From: Chlamydiota bacterium
GTDB lineage: Bacteria > Chlamydiota > Chlamydiia > Chlamydiales > Parachlamydiaceae
DNA: 33,548 nucleotides
Reading direction: 5' to 3'
Assembly: GCA_013289325.1 (NCBI GenBank)
Contig: JABDAE010000016.1
Location: forward strand, 1 to 33,548
The notes beneath the pieces were generated by a model. The model did not search any database and had not been told where the DNA came from. It saw only the letters and a program-made list of their open reading frames with translations. This document shows positions 16,846 to 26,416 of the stretch, in pieces; the first letter of the stretch is position 1; each line of letters starts with the position of its first letter. Position numbers and translations under genes: made by a program.

Positions 16846-18294
16846 TCATAAAGCGCCAATAGATTTGAAAATGGTGGCGTAAGCAAGACTTATGTTACCT
16901 TGAGATAAAGCTAAAGTATCTTCAGCAGCTACTTGAAGCTGTAAAGAATTGAGAACCCGTGAGTAGTCGGCAAGACCTTCTTGGTATTGGAGGGTCGAAA
17001 TATCCACAGATCTTTTGGCATATTTAAAACTGTGCTCCAAATCAGCCGTCTCTTCTATAGATTTAACAAAGAAGGTTAAAGCGTCTTCTACTTCTTTATA
17101 AGCTTCTAGCACTTGATTTCGATATGTAGCCATTCCTTCGTTAAGCAAAGCATATTGTTCTTTTATGCGATTTTCAAGGCGGCCATAGTTTAAGATCGGC
17201 CAAGCAAAATCTGGTCCATAAAAAAAGGTAAGACTGCTGTTGCTAAAGAATTTTTTTCCCATCTGATTGGCAGTAGAATGGGTATTAGAACCACATTCGA
17301 GTCCCAAAAAACCTGTAAATGAAATGCGTGGAAATAGATCGCTCACGGCAATCCCTACGCGCGCATTTTGTGCGTATAAAAGATCTAAACTACGGCGCAA
17401 GTCACTGCGTTGATATAGAATTTCTGCTGGGTATCCAATCACAGCATCCTTTGGAGTGTTAATCGATTCTGAATTAATAGTAAAATGACAAGAAAATGCC
17501 TCAGGAGTTAATCCGACAAGCAGCGCAATACTTGTCAGCTTGCGTTTAAGCTCAATTTCTAAGTTTGTTTTTTGAGCCCTGGTTTCTTTCCATAAGGTGA
17601 CTGCTTGAGCATAATCGAGTTCTGATTCGTAACCTTCTTCCCAGCGCACTTTAGCCATCTCTTTACTGCGGTATTGAATAGCGATATTTCGATCGAGAAT
17701 GGTTATACGATTTTGAAATGTTTTATGTTGAATATAAGCTACAACGATGTCTGAAATAAGAATTCTCTTAAGATCTAGATAATCATCTTCTGTTGCAGCA
17801 TATTCTCCATGTGCAACCTGCACACCTCGATAAAAACGCCCCCAAAAATCTAATTCCCAGGCAATGCGCAAACCTAAAATGCCATCTAAAAAGTCGCGAT
17901 CTACGCTTGAGGTATTTGGAGCATTTGCACTAATATGTTTTCTAATAAAAGATCCTTCTGATTGCTGTGTCTGAGGAAAGAATTCTCCAACTGCAAATCC
18001 TAAATTTGCCCTTGCCGCAAGAATTCTATATCCGGCAGCTTCTAAAGTGAAATTTTCTTGCAATGCATACTCAATCAAAGCGTTGAGTGTGTCATCGCGG
18101 TAATTGTTCCACCAGGGGCCGATTTCTACATTTTGGTCCATTGTAATTTTAGGCGATTGTTCCGTCCACGACTCTTGAGTGGTCGTTTCAGGCGATTTAA
18201 AATCAGGCCCTACTCTAAAGCATCCTGTCAGTAAAAATAGAAAGCTTATGCTTTCGAAGGAGAAGCCAAAAAATCGAGTTAAAAATTTTTTCAT
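16846..18294 (-). CDS. Outer-membrane efflux lipoprotein (NodT/OprM type)
   Basis: Outer-membrane exit duct of a tripartite efflux system. The 482-residue protein starts with a lipoprotein signal (MKKFLTRFF... LLTGC), with the lipobox cysteine about residue 26. The mature part has the family's duplicated helical layout: ALQENFTLEAAGYRILAARANLGFA in the first half, and DLRRSLDLLYAQNARVGIA followed by DLFPRISFTGFLG in the second, with YQEGLADYSRVLNSLQLQ near the end. The start overlaps the RND pump stop by one base (TAATG). It is the last gene of the operon adaptor-pump-duct. No terminator with a solid stem follows. Confidence 0.92.
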   Translation of the reverse strand: MKKFLTRFFGFSFESISFLFLLTGCFRVGPDFKSPETTTQESWTEQSPKITMDQNVEIGPWWNNYRDDTLNALIEYALQENFTLEAAGYRILAARANLGFAVGEFFPQTQQSEGSFIRKHISANAPNTSSVDRDFLDGILGLRIAWELDFWGRFYRGVQVAHGEYAATEDDYLDLKRILISDIVVAYIQHKTFQNRITILDRNIAIQYRSKEMAKVRWEEGYESELDYAQAVTLWKETRAQKTNLEIELKRKLTSIALLVGLTPEAFSCHFTINSESINTPKDAVIGYPAEILYQRSDLRRSLDLLYAQNARVGIAVSDLFPRISFTGFLGLECGSNTHSTANQMGKKFFSNSSLTFFYGPDFAWPILNYGRLENRIKEQYALLNEGMATYRNQVLEAYKEVEDALTFFVKSIEETADLEHSFKYAKRSVDISTLQYQEGLADYSRVLNSLQLQVAAEDTLALSQGNISLAYATIFKSIGAL

Positions 18295-21200
18295 TAATTA
18301 GATCCCATTTCCGGTGGCTGCAAGCGATAAATGATCGCATAAAAAAGGGGTACAGCGATGAGTGTGAGAACAGAACCTATCGCGAGTCCCCCCATAATGG
18401 AAACAGCTAAACCAATCCAAAAGACATCTTGCAATAGGGGAATGACACCAAGAACGGTTGTGCCTGCTGCAAGCATTACAGGTCTTGCTCTAGATACAGC
18501 AGCTTCAATAATTGCATTGTATGGATGCATGCCTTTTGAGAGGTTCTCATTGCAAGCGTCGAGAAGGACGACAATGTTTTTATTCATCATACCAGCAAGA
18601 CTCATCGATCCAAGAAGTGCCATAAATCCGAAAGGCACATCAAAAAGGAGTAGTCCTCCGGTTATCCCAATGATCGCAAACGGAATCGTAAAAAGAATGA
18701 CAGCGATAGGTCTGAACTCATTGAATGTGATGACAAGGCATAATAAGATCACAATAATGGCAGGAACCACTCCTGGAAGAAGTTGTTGCTGAGCTGTTTT
18801 ACTGCTATCTTCTTCTCCATCCCAAAATAAACTAAAACCTTTAGGCAAAGGGTAATGATTGATTTCTTTCGATACGCTTTCTTTTAAATCCACAAAAGTT
18901 GATGTAAGGATAGGAGAGCCTTGGATAGCGACTTGTCGTTGCCTATCCCAACGAAGAATATAGGGCTCTTCCCACCGGAAATCTGTCTGATCGCTGACTT
19001 GTGAAAGAGGGATAGATGAAACATTATTTTCTCCCCTAATCGGCAAGGTATCTAAATGTGATAATAGTGAATGTCTCTCTTCATCGGTATTGCGCCACTG
19101 AATCTTATAGAGCTTATTTTTTCCCCTATAGAGCCCAATATTCAAACCATCATATCCCCGTTTAAGAGCATTCGCAATGTCTTCTCGTGAAATATTTGCA
19201 GAGCGAGCTCTTTTCTGATCGTAGTCAAATTTAAGTTGTCTGACAGGGTTCATGATATCAAGTCTCCAATCTGTTCCAAGTGGCGTCTTTTGAATCTTTG
19301 ATAATAGACTTGATCCAATATGCCTTAGGTCGCTTGGATTGACATCGTATGGTCCTAAGACTCTCAATTCGAATTTCCAAGCATCTCCTGGGCCCACGTT
19401 ATATTTTCGAATCCTTACCAAGGCCTCTGGAAACTCATTTTGAAGCCATTGAGAGTGTTTTGCAATGAAGGGGTCAATGTCTTGATACTTTTTAAAATTT
19501 ATTAACAATTGGCCATAGTTGGGATAAATGAATTCTGGATCAACGGGAAGATAAAATCGAGGAGGCCCAGCTCCAATAAAGCTTGAAATAGATTCTACCA
19601 TTTCATCTTCTTGGAATTTTTTTTCTATCAAATTCGTCTTGGAGGCGACCTCATGGATAGAAGTTCCGGCAGGTGCCCAATAATCTACCATCAGCTGCGG
19701 CCGTGTTGAGTTAGGAAAGAAAAGCTTGACCACATATTGAAAACCAATACAAGAGACAACCAAAAGAACAAGGAGGGCGCAAACGGAAAGCACACGGTAA
19801 TGAATGACCCCTCCAATGAGTTTTCTAAATCGTTTGAAAAAGGGGGTATTAAACTCATCTGTCTCAGTACCTTGTTTTTTACTATCAAGGAACCAAAGAC
19901 ACTGTTGAGGAGTCATCAAAAGAGCGATAAACCAGCTTATCATTAAAGATATTCCCACAACGACAAACAATGTGCGGCAATATTCTCCCGTTGAGCCTTC
20001 AGAGGCATAGATGGGGTAAAAAGACATGACTGCAATGATCGTAGCTGCAAGTAAAGGCAAAGCGGGCGTTGCTGTCGCTGTCACTGCTGCTTGAAATCTA
20101 TCCATTCCTTTGCGCAAGTTGACTGCAATTCCATCTGCAACCACAATAGAGTTATCAACCATCATTCCCATTGCAATAATCAATGCTCCTAAAGACATGC
20201 GTTCTAGTGGTATTTTCATGAAATACATATAGAGGAAAGTGGCGAGAATGGTAAGGACAAGGTCTAATCCAATGATTCCTCCCATGCGGATTCCACTTGG
20301 AATGAGCAATACAATCAAAACGATTACAATCGATTCAATCATACTTAAAACAAAGCCCGATATCGATTCTTGGACTATTGTCGATTGCCAAGAAATCTTG
20401 TGCAATTCGATCCCAATAGGAAGCTCACTTTGCACTTTGTGTAGCTGTTCATCAATTTGTCGCCCTACTTCTACGATATTACTATCTTCTGTTCCTGCAA
20501 TTTGAATGCCAATTGCAGGGGTCCCATTAAATTTCATTATTTTTATTGGTGGATCTTGGTAACCTACGGAAACTGTCGCGATATCACCTAAAGAAAACTT
20601 ATTTTTTTCATTTTTCTCAATTTCTTGCACAAATGAATTTTCATTATTTTTTTTTGCTTTCTGTTTTACAAGAGCATCTTGAATGAGATCATTCGTTCGT
20701 GGTTGAATAATTAACTCTTCAATTTCAAGGGGTTTTTTAAATTCTCCTGAAAGATGCATTGGATAGCGAATCTCTCCTTGATCCACGTTTCCTGCATCGA
20801 CAACCATATTTTGCTTAAGAAGCAAGCTTTGAATAGTTTGAGGAGATAGGCGTAATTCAGATAATTTTTGGTTAGAGATCCCTAAATTGATCACTCTTTG
20901 CTGGGCTCCCCATAAATCAATACGCGCAATATTGGGCACCAGATAGAGCTGTTTTTGTATTTTTTCTGCGACGTCTTCTAATTCAGCGTAACTAAACCCA
21001 TCGCCTGTTATGGCGAGTAAAAAACCAAAAACAAATCCAAAGTCATCCACAACCCTTGGTGCATCAACTCCAGGGGGTAAAGAGGAAGCAGCGTCGTTGA
21101 TTTTTCTGCGCAATTCATCCCATACCTGAGGCAAATCTTTTGCCCAGTAGCGGTCTTTGATATCTACTTTAATATAAGAAAGCCCATCACGCGACATCGA

Positions 21201-21446
21201 ATAGATGTGCTTTATTTGTGGCATCTGATGAATAGCAGTTTCAAGGCGATCAGTGACTTCTTGTTCGACTTCTTCTGGAGTTGCCCCTGGATATTGCGTG
21301 ATCACTAAAGCGGACTTTACACTAAATGGAGGGTCTTCTAGCCGTCCAAGAGAAAAGAAACTAAAAATTCCACCAATTGCGATAATGACCGTGATCAATA
21401 ACATGACAGCTTTGTATTGCAGGCCAAACTCAACGAGTTTTCTCAT
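18294..21446 (-). CDS. RND efflux pump, inner-membrane subunit (AcrB/HAE1-like)
   Basis: Proton-driven drug or lipid exporter of the inner membrane; 1050 residues, the normal length. It has the usual duplicated plan of N-terminal helix, large periplasmic loop, TM block, second loop and TM block. QYPGATPEEVEQEVTDRLE lies in the first loop, GMMVDNSIVVADG is TM4 (about residues 427-439) and GMMNKNIVVLLD is TM10. The proton relay is partly changed: the second Asp of the TM4 pair is Asn (D431-N432), while the TM10 lysine is kept. The substrate cannot be inferred. The start overlaps the adaptor stop by ATGA, so expression is coupled. Confidence 0.93.
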   Translation of the reverse strand: MRKLVEFGLQYKAVMLLITVIIAIGGIFSFFSLGRLEDPPFSVKSALVITQYPGATPEEVEQEVTDRLETAIHQMPQIKHIYSMSRDGLSYIKVDIKDRYWAKDLPQVWDELRRKINDAASSLPPGVDAPRVVDDFGFVFGFLLAITGDGFSYAELEDVAEKIQKQLYLVPNIARIDLWGAQQRVINLGISNQKLSELRLSPQTIQSLLLKQNMVVDAGNVDQGEIRYPMHLSGEFKKPLEIEELIIQPRTNDLIQDALVKQKAKKNNENSFVQEIEKNEKNKFSLGDIATVSVGYQDPPIKIMKFNGTPAIGIQIAGTEDSNIVEVGRQIDEQLHKVQSELPIGIELHKISWQSTIVQESISGFVLSMIESIVIVLIVLLIPSGIRMGGIIGLDLVLTILATFLYMYFMKIPLERMSLGALIIAMGMMVDNSIVVADGIAVNLRKGMDRFQAAVTATATPALPLLAATIIAVMSFYPIYASEGSTGEYCRTLFVVVGISLMISWFIALLMTPQQCLWFLDSKKQGTETDEFNTPFFKRFRKLIGGVIHYRVLSVCALLVLLVVSCIGFQYVVKLFFPNSTRPQLMVDYWAPAGTSIHEVASKTNLIEKKFQEDEMVESISSFIGAGPPRFYLPVDPEFIYPNYGQLLINFKKYQDIDPFIAKHSQWLQNEFPEALVRIRKYNVGPGDAWKFELRVLGPYDVNPSDLRHIGSSLLSKIQKTPLGTDWRLDIMNPVRQLKFDYDQKRARSANISREDIANALKRGYDGLNIGLYRGKNKLYKIQWRNTDEERHSLLSHLDTLPIRGENNVSSIPLSQVSDQTDFRWEEPYILRWDRQRQVAIQGSPILTSTFVDLKESVSKEINHYPLPKGFSLFWDGEEDSSKTAQQQLLPGVVPAIIVILLCLVITFNEFRPIAVILFTIPFAIIGITGGLLLFDVPFGFMALLGSMSLAGMMNKNIVVLLDACNENLSKGMHPYNAIIEAAVSRARPVMLAAGTTVLGVIPLLQDVFWIGLAVSIMGGLAIGSVLTLIAVPLFYAIIYRLQPPEMGSN

Positions 21447-22561
21447 GGTTTGGATAGCTCCTCGTCAAGCTTAACTTGTTGCCCTTCAATTAAAAAACTT
21501 GTGCCAGCTGTGACTATTCTCTCTCCATTAAAGAGTCCTTCTAGAACGATAATGGTATTCTCTTTATTGCTTTCATCTATTTTGAGGGCCTTCTTGTGAA
21601 CTGTTTGAGTGTTTGGATTAACTACCCATACATAAGTAGTACGTCCATTATCGGTAAAAATCGCTGATTTTGGGATTTTGAATGTATGGCTTAAATTTTC
21701 ACTTGGTCTTACAAGAAAAGCTCTACCGCTCATACCTGCCAAAAGGGAAAGTTCGTCTGGAACTTTTTGTAAACTTAGGGTGACAGGATAGGTCTGTGTC
21801 GTATTAGAAGCTTCCGTTCCAATTTCTTTGATCGATGCATGAAGGACTATATTGGGAAAAGCATCTAAGCGAACTTCAAATTGCAGTTGATCTTTTCCTT
21901 CAAGGAGAGCGTTGATATACTTTTCCGGAACATTGATTTCCATTTCTCGATCTGCGATATCCAAAAAACGCAATACGACCTGTTTTGCACGCACTTGTTC
22001 GTAGTTTTCAACATAAATAGCCGCTATAATTCCATCAAAAGGCGCTTTTAAAGAAGCATAAGACAAATTATCCGCAGCTTGATCAAAATCCCCTTGGGCA
22101 ATGGTCAATTCGGCTTTTAGCCGATTACTCGTTTCCAGTTTCCGATCCAAAAGGCTTTCGCTAATTGCTCCAGGATCTCTTTCGTAAATTTTTTGCATTC
22201 TTACATAATCATTGAGGGCAAAGTTAATTTGCGCATCGTAACTTTCTACCTTCCCTTTTGCCTTTTGCAGAGCAATTTCATATTCCCGAGGATCTAATTG
22301 AATTAAAATCTCACCTTTGGCTGCCCTGTGTCCAACAGTAATATCGCGCAAGATAACAGTTCCATCCACACGAAAGGAGAGGTCGGCGCGTTTGAAAGCC
22401 CGCAATGATCCGGGAAAGATGAGTTGATTATCTACAGAAGGGGTTTTGCTGACTTGAATAGTTTTCACCGGACGAACGGATTTAGTGACCACTTCTTTTT
22501 CACAAGAAGCTAAGAATAATAGAGTTAACAATATCCAGCGCATGCGTTTCTCTGTTAGCAT
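21443..22561 (-). CDS. RND efflux periplasmic adaptor lipoprotein (MFP/AcrA type)
   Basis: Links pump and outer-membrane duct. A lipoprotein signal (MRWILLTLLFLASC) is followed by SVRPVKTIQVSKT and the lipoyl halves VDGTVILRDITVGHRAAKGEILIQLDPREYEIAL and SYASLKAPFDGIIAAIYVENYE, which enclose a coiled-coil hairpin. I choose ATG 22561; an ATG at 22543 directly before the signal is an alternative, and the open frame reaches a GTG at 22573. It is the first gene of the efflux operon and is divergent from the V-ATPase operon, with an inverted repeat in the shared gap. Confidence 0.91.
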   Translation of the reverse strand: MLTEKRMRWILLTLLFLASCEKEVVTKSVRPVKTIQVSKTPSVDNQLIFPGSLRAFKRADLSFRVDGTVILRDITVGHRAAKGEILIQLDPREYEIALQKAKGKVESYDAQINFALNDYVRMQKIYERDPGAISESLLDRKLETSNRLKAELTIAQGDFDQAADNLSYASLKAPFDGIIAAIYVENYEQVRAKQVVLRFLDIADREMEINVPEKYINALLEGKDQLQFEVRLDAFPNIVLHASIKEIGTEASNTTQTYPVTLSLQKVPDELSLLAGMSGRAFLVRPSENLSHTFKIPKSAIFTDNGRTTYVWVVNPNTQTVHKKALKIDESNKENTIIVLEGLFNGERIVTAGTSFLIEGQQVKLDEELSKP

Positions 22562-22578
22562 AAAATAATACACTTCAA

Positions 22579-22597
22579 AATATGTTTACCACATATT
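22579..22597. promoter_or_regulatory. 19-bp inverted repeat, candidate operator between efflux and V-ATPase operons
   Basis: AATATGT-ttacc-ACATATT: perfect 7-bp arms around a 5-bp spacer. It lies 18 bp before the adaptor start and about 75 bp before the AtpB start, the only place a regulator could affect both divergent operons. A dimeric TetR- or MarR-like repressor is a typical user of such sites near RND genes, but no regulator gene is present in the window, and a small symmetric site in AT-rich DNA may be chance. Confidence 0.4.
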
Positions 22598-22670
22598 CTT
22601 TGCAATTAAAACCTTGCTTTGTTTACAAGAAGGGGCAGGGAAGTTGAAAAAAATAAAGGACCTTTTAATC

Positions 22671-23987
22671 ATGATTTCAGAACTTGTTCGTCATACGCGT
22701 ATTTTAGAAATTGTTGGCGATACTCTACGCGTTAGGGCTAAACATGCCGCATTTGGCGAACTTGCTTTGGTGGAAAATAATGATGGAATGAATTCGCTTG
22801 CAAGAGTTGTAGGCTTAGATCATGACATCGTCACTTTACAGATATTTGAAGGCTGTAAAGGCATTTCAACAGATGCCAAAGTGGGATTTCTTGGAAAATC
22901 CTTAGATGTGACATACTCGGATAACATTCTTGGAAGAATTTTTCGCGGAAACGGCGAGCCATTAGATAATGGGCCTGACCTAACAGCGGATCCCAAAATT
23001 GCAGTAGCTGGGCCAACTGTTAATCCTGTCATGAGGGTGATGCCGGGCAAAATGATCGAAACAAATGTGCCCATGATCGATCTTTTCAATTGCCTCGTTG
23101 AAAGTCAAAAAATCCCTATTTTCTCAGTAGCAGGAGAGCCCTTCAACCAATTGCTCGCTCGCATAGGATTTCAAGCGAATGCAGATATTGTTGTTTTTGG
23201 AGGTCTCGGGCTTATTTTCGACGATTACTATTTCTTCAAAACAGCATTTGAAGACCATGGGATGTTTCATAAAACTGTGATGTTTGTAAATCAGGCTTCA
23301 GATCCAATTGTAGAAAGATTGTTAGTCCCTGATATGGCTCTTGCCGTTGCTGAAAAGTTTGCAGTTGAACAGGGTAAACGCGTTTTGGTTTTACTAACCG
23401 ATATGACAGCCTATGCAGATGCGATGAAGGAAATTGGTATTGCATTGGAACGCATTCCGGCTATTCGGGGATATATGGGCGATCTTTATACGCAATTAGC
23501 AAGGCGCTATGAAAAGGCGTGCGACTTTAAAGATGCTGGTTCCGTCACTATATTGTCTGTGACAACGATGCCAGGAAACGATGTCACCCATCCCGTACCG
23601 GATAACACGGGATTTATTACAGAAGGGCAATATTATCTTCACGATGGTTATATTGATCCTTTTGGATCTTTGTCGAGGTTGAAACAACACGTCATTGGGA
23701 AAGTGACGCGTGAAGATCACTCTCAGATTATGAATACGATGATTCGTTTTTACGCTAATGCAACCGAAGCTGCAAAAAAACAGGCGATGGCATTTGAGCT
23801 TTCCGAGTTTGACAAAAAACTCCTTAAATTTAGCGCTCTTTTTCGAAAAAGATTTATGGATATCCATGTTTCTTTGCCATTGATTCAAGCATTAGATCTT
23901 TCCTGGGTAACTTTAGCAGAGTGTTTTGAGCCGCATGAATTACTTATGAAACAAGCCTTAATAGATAAATACTTTCCAAAAAAATAG
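22671..23987 (+). CDS. atpB: V-type ATP synthase subunit B
   Basis: Non-catalytic nucleotide-binding subunit of the V1/A1 head. From ATG 22671 (AAGGA 10 nt upstream) the length is 438 residues, which matches chlamydial AtpB as I remember it; the frame is open 19 codons further but that part has no similarity. Blocks are LGRIFRGNGEPLDNGP, PNVP-type ETNVPMIDLFNCLVESQKIPIFS, FVNQASDPIVERLLVPDMALAVAE, LLTDMTAYADAMKEI and SVTTMPGNDVTHPVPDNTGFI. There is no Walker A sequence, as expected for B. Here B opens the operon, an unusual position. Confidence 0.95.
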   Translation: MISELVRHTRILEIVGDTLRVRAKHAAFGELALVENNDGMNSLARVVGLDHDIVTLQIFEGCKGISTDAKVGFLGKSLDVTYSDNILGRIFRGNGEPLDNGPDLTADPKIAVAGPTVNPVMRVMPGKMIETNVPMIDLFNCLVESQKIPIFSVAGEPFNQLLARIGFQANADIVVFGGLGLIFDDYYFFKTAFEDHGMFHKTVMFVNQASDPIVERLLVPDMALAVAEKFAVEQGKRVLVLLTDMTAYADAMKEIGIALERIPAIRGYMGDLYTQLARRYEKACDFKDAGSVTILSVTTMPGNDVTHPVPDNTGFITEGQYYLHDGYIDPFGSLSRLKQHVIGKVTREDHSQIMNTMIRFYANATEAAKKQAMAFELSEFDKKLLKFSALFRKRFMDIHVSLPLIQALDLSWVTLAECFEPHELLMKQALIDKYFPKK

Positions 23988-24005
23988 AAATAGGATGTGG
24001 GAAGT

Positions 24006-24635
24006 ATGGTCAAAACCTCACTCGGCAAAAAAAATCTGCAAAAGGAAAAACAACGCTTAAAATTATATTTAAAGCTATTGCCATCCATAGATCTCAAACG
24101 CACTCAATTGATGGCTGAATATGCACGCGCTAAAAGTGAGATGGCCGTTTTAAAAAAAGAGGCTGAGCAAATCATTGAAGGTGTCGCTAAAACTTTGCCT
24201 ATGCTGGCAAATAGAGATAAGGAACTTCAAGGGCTTGTAAAAGTGAGCTCATCCGTGATTGAAGAACAAAGCGTTGTCGGAATTAAAGTGCCTTTTTTGA
24301 AAGAAGTCTTATTTGAAGAGCGCAATTATTCAATGCTTGCCACTCCTTTTTGGTTAGAAGCTTATATCAAGCAGTTGAAAAGGGCTGCCCAAGATAGAAT
24401 ACGCATACAAGTGATGGGCCTTCGAGTAGACAAGTTAAGCCATGCTGTCCGTAGAATCACTCAGCATGTCAATCTTTTTGAAAAAATTCTAATTCCTACT
24501 GCTAAAAAGAATATTCAAAAAATACAAATTATCCTGGGAGAAGCTGAGAGAAATGCGGTTGTGCGCTCAAAACTTGCAAAAGCTATGCACGTAAGGCAAG
24601 ATTCACCCGGTTTTTTTGAGGACACAGCATCATGA
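24006..24635 (+). CDS. atpD: V-type ATP synthase subunit D
   Basis: Central rotor stalk subunit. The 209-residue, almost entirely helical Lys/Arg-rich protein starts with MVKTSLGKKNLQKEKQRLKL and ends with the D-type block RVDKLSHAVRRITQHVNLFEKILIPTAKKNIQKIQIIL. ATG 24006 is preferred over the in-frame GTG at 23997; AGGA at 23992 precedes it by 10 nt. The stop overlaps the AtpI start by ATGA. Confidence 0.93.
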   Translation: MVKTSLGKKNLQKEKQRLKLYLKLLPSIDLKRTQLMAEYARAKSEMAVLKKEAEQIIEGVAKTLPMLANRDKELQGLVKVSSSVIEEQSVVGIKVPFLKEVLFEERNYSMLATPFWLEAYIKQLKRAAQDRIRIQVMGLRVDKLSHAVRRITQHVNLFEKILIPTAKKNIQKIQIILGEAERNAVVRSKLAKAMHVRQDSPGFFEDTAS

Positions 24636-26416
24636 GCATTGTACAACTCAAAAAAATAACTCTATATGGCTGTTTAAGCGAAAAACTGCAAATTCTTGAT
24701 GAACTTCAAAGTTTAGGGTGTATGCATATTACTCCCTTGTATGTGGCAGACAATCCTTTAGATAAGGGGAAAGTAGATGGGATCTTAAAGGGGCGTAAGG
24801 CACTGCAATATCTCAATCATTGCCCAAATAAGCTTAAACAAATACACAATTGCCCATCTTTTGACCCCGTTTCTATTGAGAAACAGGTTCTACATAATAA
24901 GCACCAAATGGAAGAGTTCCAAGACGAAAAAGACATTATTAAACATAAAATTGAAGAACTTTCTCCTTGGGGAAATTTTGTCTTACCCGATCCTAAAGAA
25001 TTGGCAGGTCAAAAATTTTGGTTTTATATCATTCCACATCAGGAGAGAAATAAGATCAATCTACAAACCATTTGTGCTATAACAGTACAAAAGGATAATC
25101 GATTTAGCTATATCGTTGTGGCTGCAGAAAACGAACCTGAATTTATGCCAGGCACTCAAGTGAAGCTGCCCAACGACTCTCTTGATATGCTTAAACTGCG
25201 TCTTGACAAAATCGAATGTGCGATTGAAGATCTACAATTGGAAAGAGTCAGTTTAACCAGATGGCTTGATTTATTTGAAAAAAATCTCTTCAGATTACAA
25301 GACCAAGCCATGCTTGCAAATGCATCTTATCAAACTTATGACCATCATCTTGTATTTGCCATCCAAGGATGGATTCCGTCCTCAGATGTGGAGAAAATGA
25401 AAGATTACACAAAAAAAAAGGAATTAGCCCTTAAAATAGAAGAACCCAATGGAGATCAACAGCCTCCTACACTATTGAATAACAAGGAATCTTTAAAAGG
25501 GGGAGAGGATCTACTTTCATTTTATATGACGCCGAGTTACTCGTTATGGGACCCCACAACTACGATTTTTTTCTCTTTTGCAATTTTTTTTGCCATGATC
25601 TTCTCAGATTCAGGTTATGCCATTATTCTTGGAACTATCCTTGCCTCCTTTTGGAAGCGACTAGGAAAAACAGTCACAGGTCAAAGATTTCGCAATGTGT
25701 TATTGACTCTTACTCTCTTTTCTTTCATATGGGGGGTGCTTATCGGGAGCTATTTTGGAATGGCTCCCTCCCAAAAAAGTTTCTTAAGTTATTTGAAAGT
25801 CATCGACATGAGTGATTATGCTGCGATGATGAAACTGGCTATCTTGGTAGGTGTGATCCATATCGCCATTGCAAATATCGCGCAAGCCTATTCTAAAAGA
25901 AATTCGTTAACAGCTATTGCTTGCATTGGCTGGGCGACGGCACTTATCGGTGGAGCTGTTGCATTTTTAGGTTTCAAAAACCCTATGGGTAAAACAATCG
26001 GATTTGTGCTTATTGCCACGGGAATCATCGCTGTCATTTTTTTCACCAGTATTGAAAAGCCTTTGTGGAAGAGACTTTTGAAAGGCTTGATGGGATTAAC
26101 GCGAATTACGGGTATGTTTGGAGATGTCTTAAGTTATCTAAGACTATTTGCTCTTGGGCTTGCAAGCGCCTCTTTAGCGGCTGTATTCAATGATTTGGCC
26201 AAACAAGTTTATCATGAGATGTCGGGATTTAAAATTTTGTTAGCATTGCTGATTCTCTTGATCGGACATGGAATCAATTTTGTTCTTTCTCTCATGAGTG
26301 GGTTTATTCATGGATTGCGATTAAATTTTATTGAGTTTTTTAATTGGGGGTTACCAGAAGAGGGCACGCCATTTAAAGCTTTTTCAAAAAAGGAGATGTC
26401 AAAGTGGAATCAATAA
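24632..26416 (+). CDS. atpI: V-type ATP synthase subunit I (membrane subunit a)
   Basis: Stator membrane subunit that lines the ion path. The 594-residue protein has a soluble N-terminal half (about 1-300) with coiled-coil stretches, then seven or eight hydrophobic helices from WDPTTTIFFSFAIFFAMIFSDSGYA onward. The ion-path arginine is expected in GDVLSYLRLFALGLASASLA, which is intact. The C-terminus IHGLRLNFIEFFNWG is typical. It overlaps AtpD by 4 nt and AtpK by 13 nt. The protein is somewhat shorter than the Chlamydia homologue as I recall it, mostly in the soluble half. Confidence 0.93.
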   Translation: MSIVQLKKITLYGCLSEKLQILDELQSLGCMHITPLYVADNPLDKGKVDGILKGRKALQYLNHCPNKLKQIHNCPSFDPVSIEKQVLHNKHQMEEFQDEKDIIKHKIEELSPWGNFVLPDPKELAGQKFWFYIIPHQERNKINLQTICAITVQKDNRFSYIVVAAENEPEFMPGTQVKLPNDSLDMLKLRLDKIECAIEDLQLERVSLTRWLDLFEKNLFRLQDQAMLANASYQTYDHHLVFAIQGWIPSSDVEKMKDYTKKKELALKIEEPNGDQQPPTLLNNKESLKGGEDLLSFYMTPSYSLWDPTTTIFFSFAIFFAMIFSDSGYAIILGTILASFWKRLGKTVTGQRFRNVLLTLTLFSFIWGVLIGSYFGMAPSQKSFLSYLKVIDMSDYAAMMKLAILVGVIHIAIANIAQAYSKRNSLTAIACIGWATALIGGAVAFLGFKNPMGKTIGFVLIATGIIAVIFFTSIEKPLWKRLLKGLMGLTRITGMFGDVLSYLRLFALGLASASLAAVFNDLAKQVYHEMSGFKILLALLILLIGHGINFVLSLMSGFIHGLRLNFIEFFNWGLPEEGTPFKAFSKKEMSKWNQ

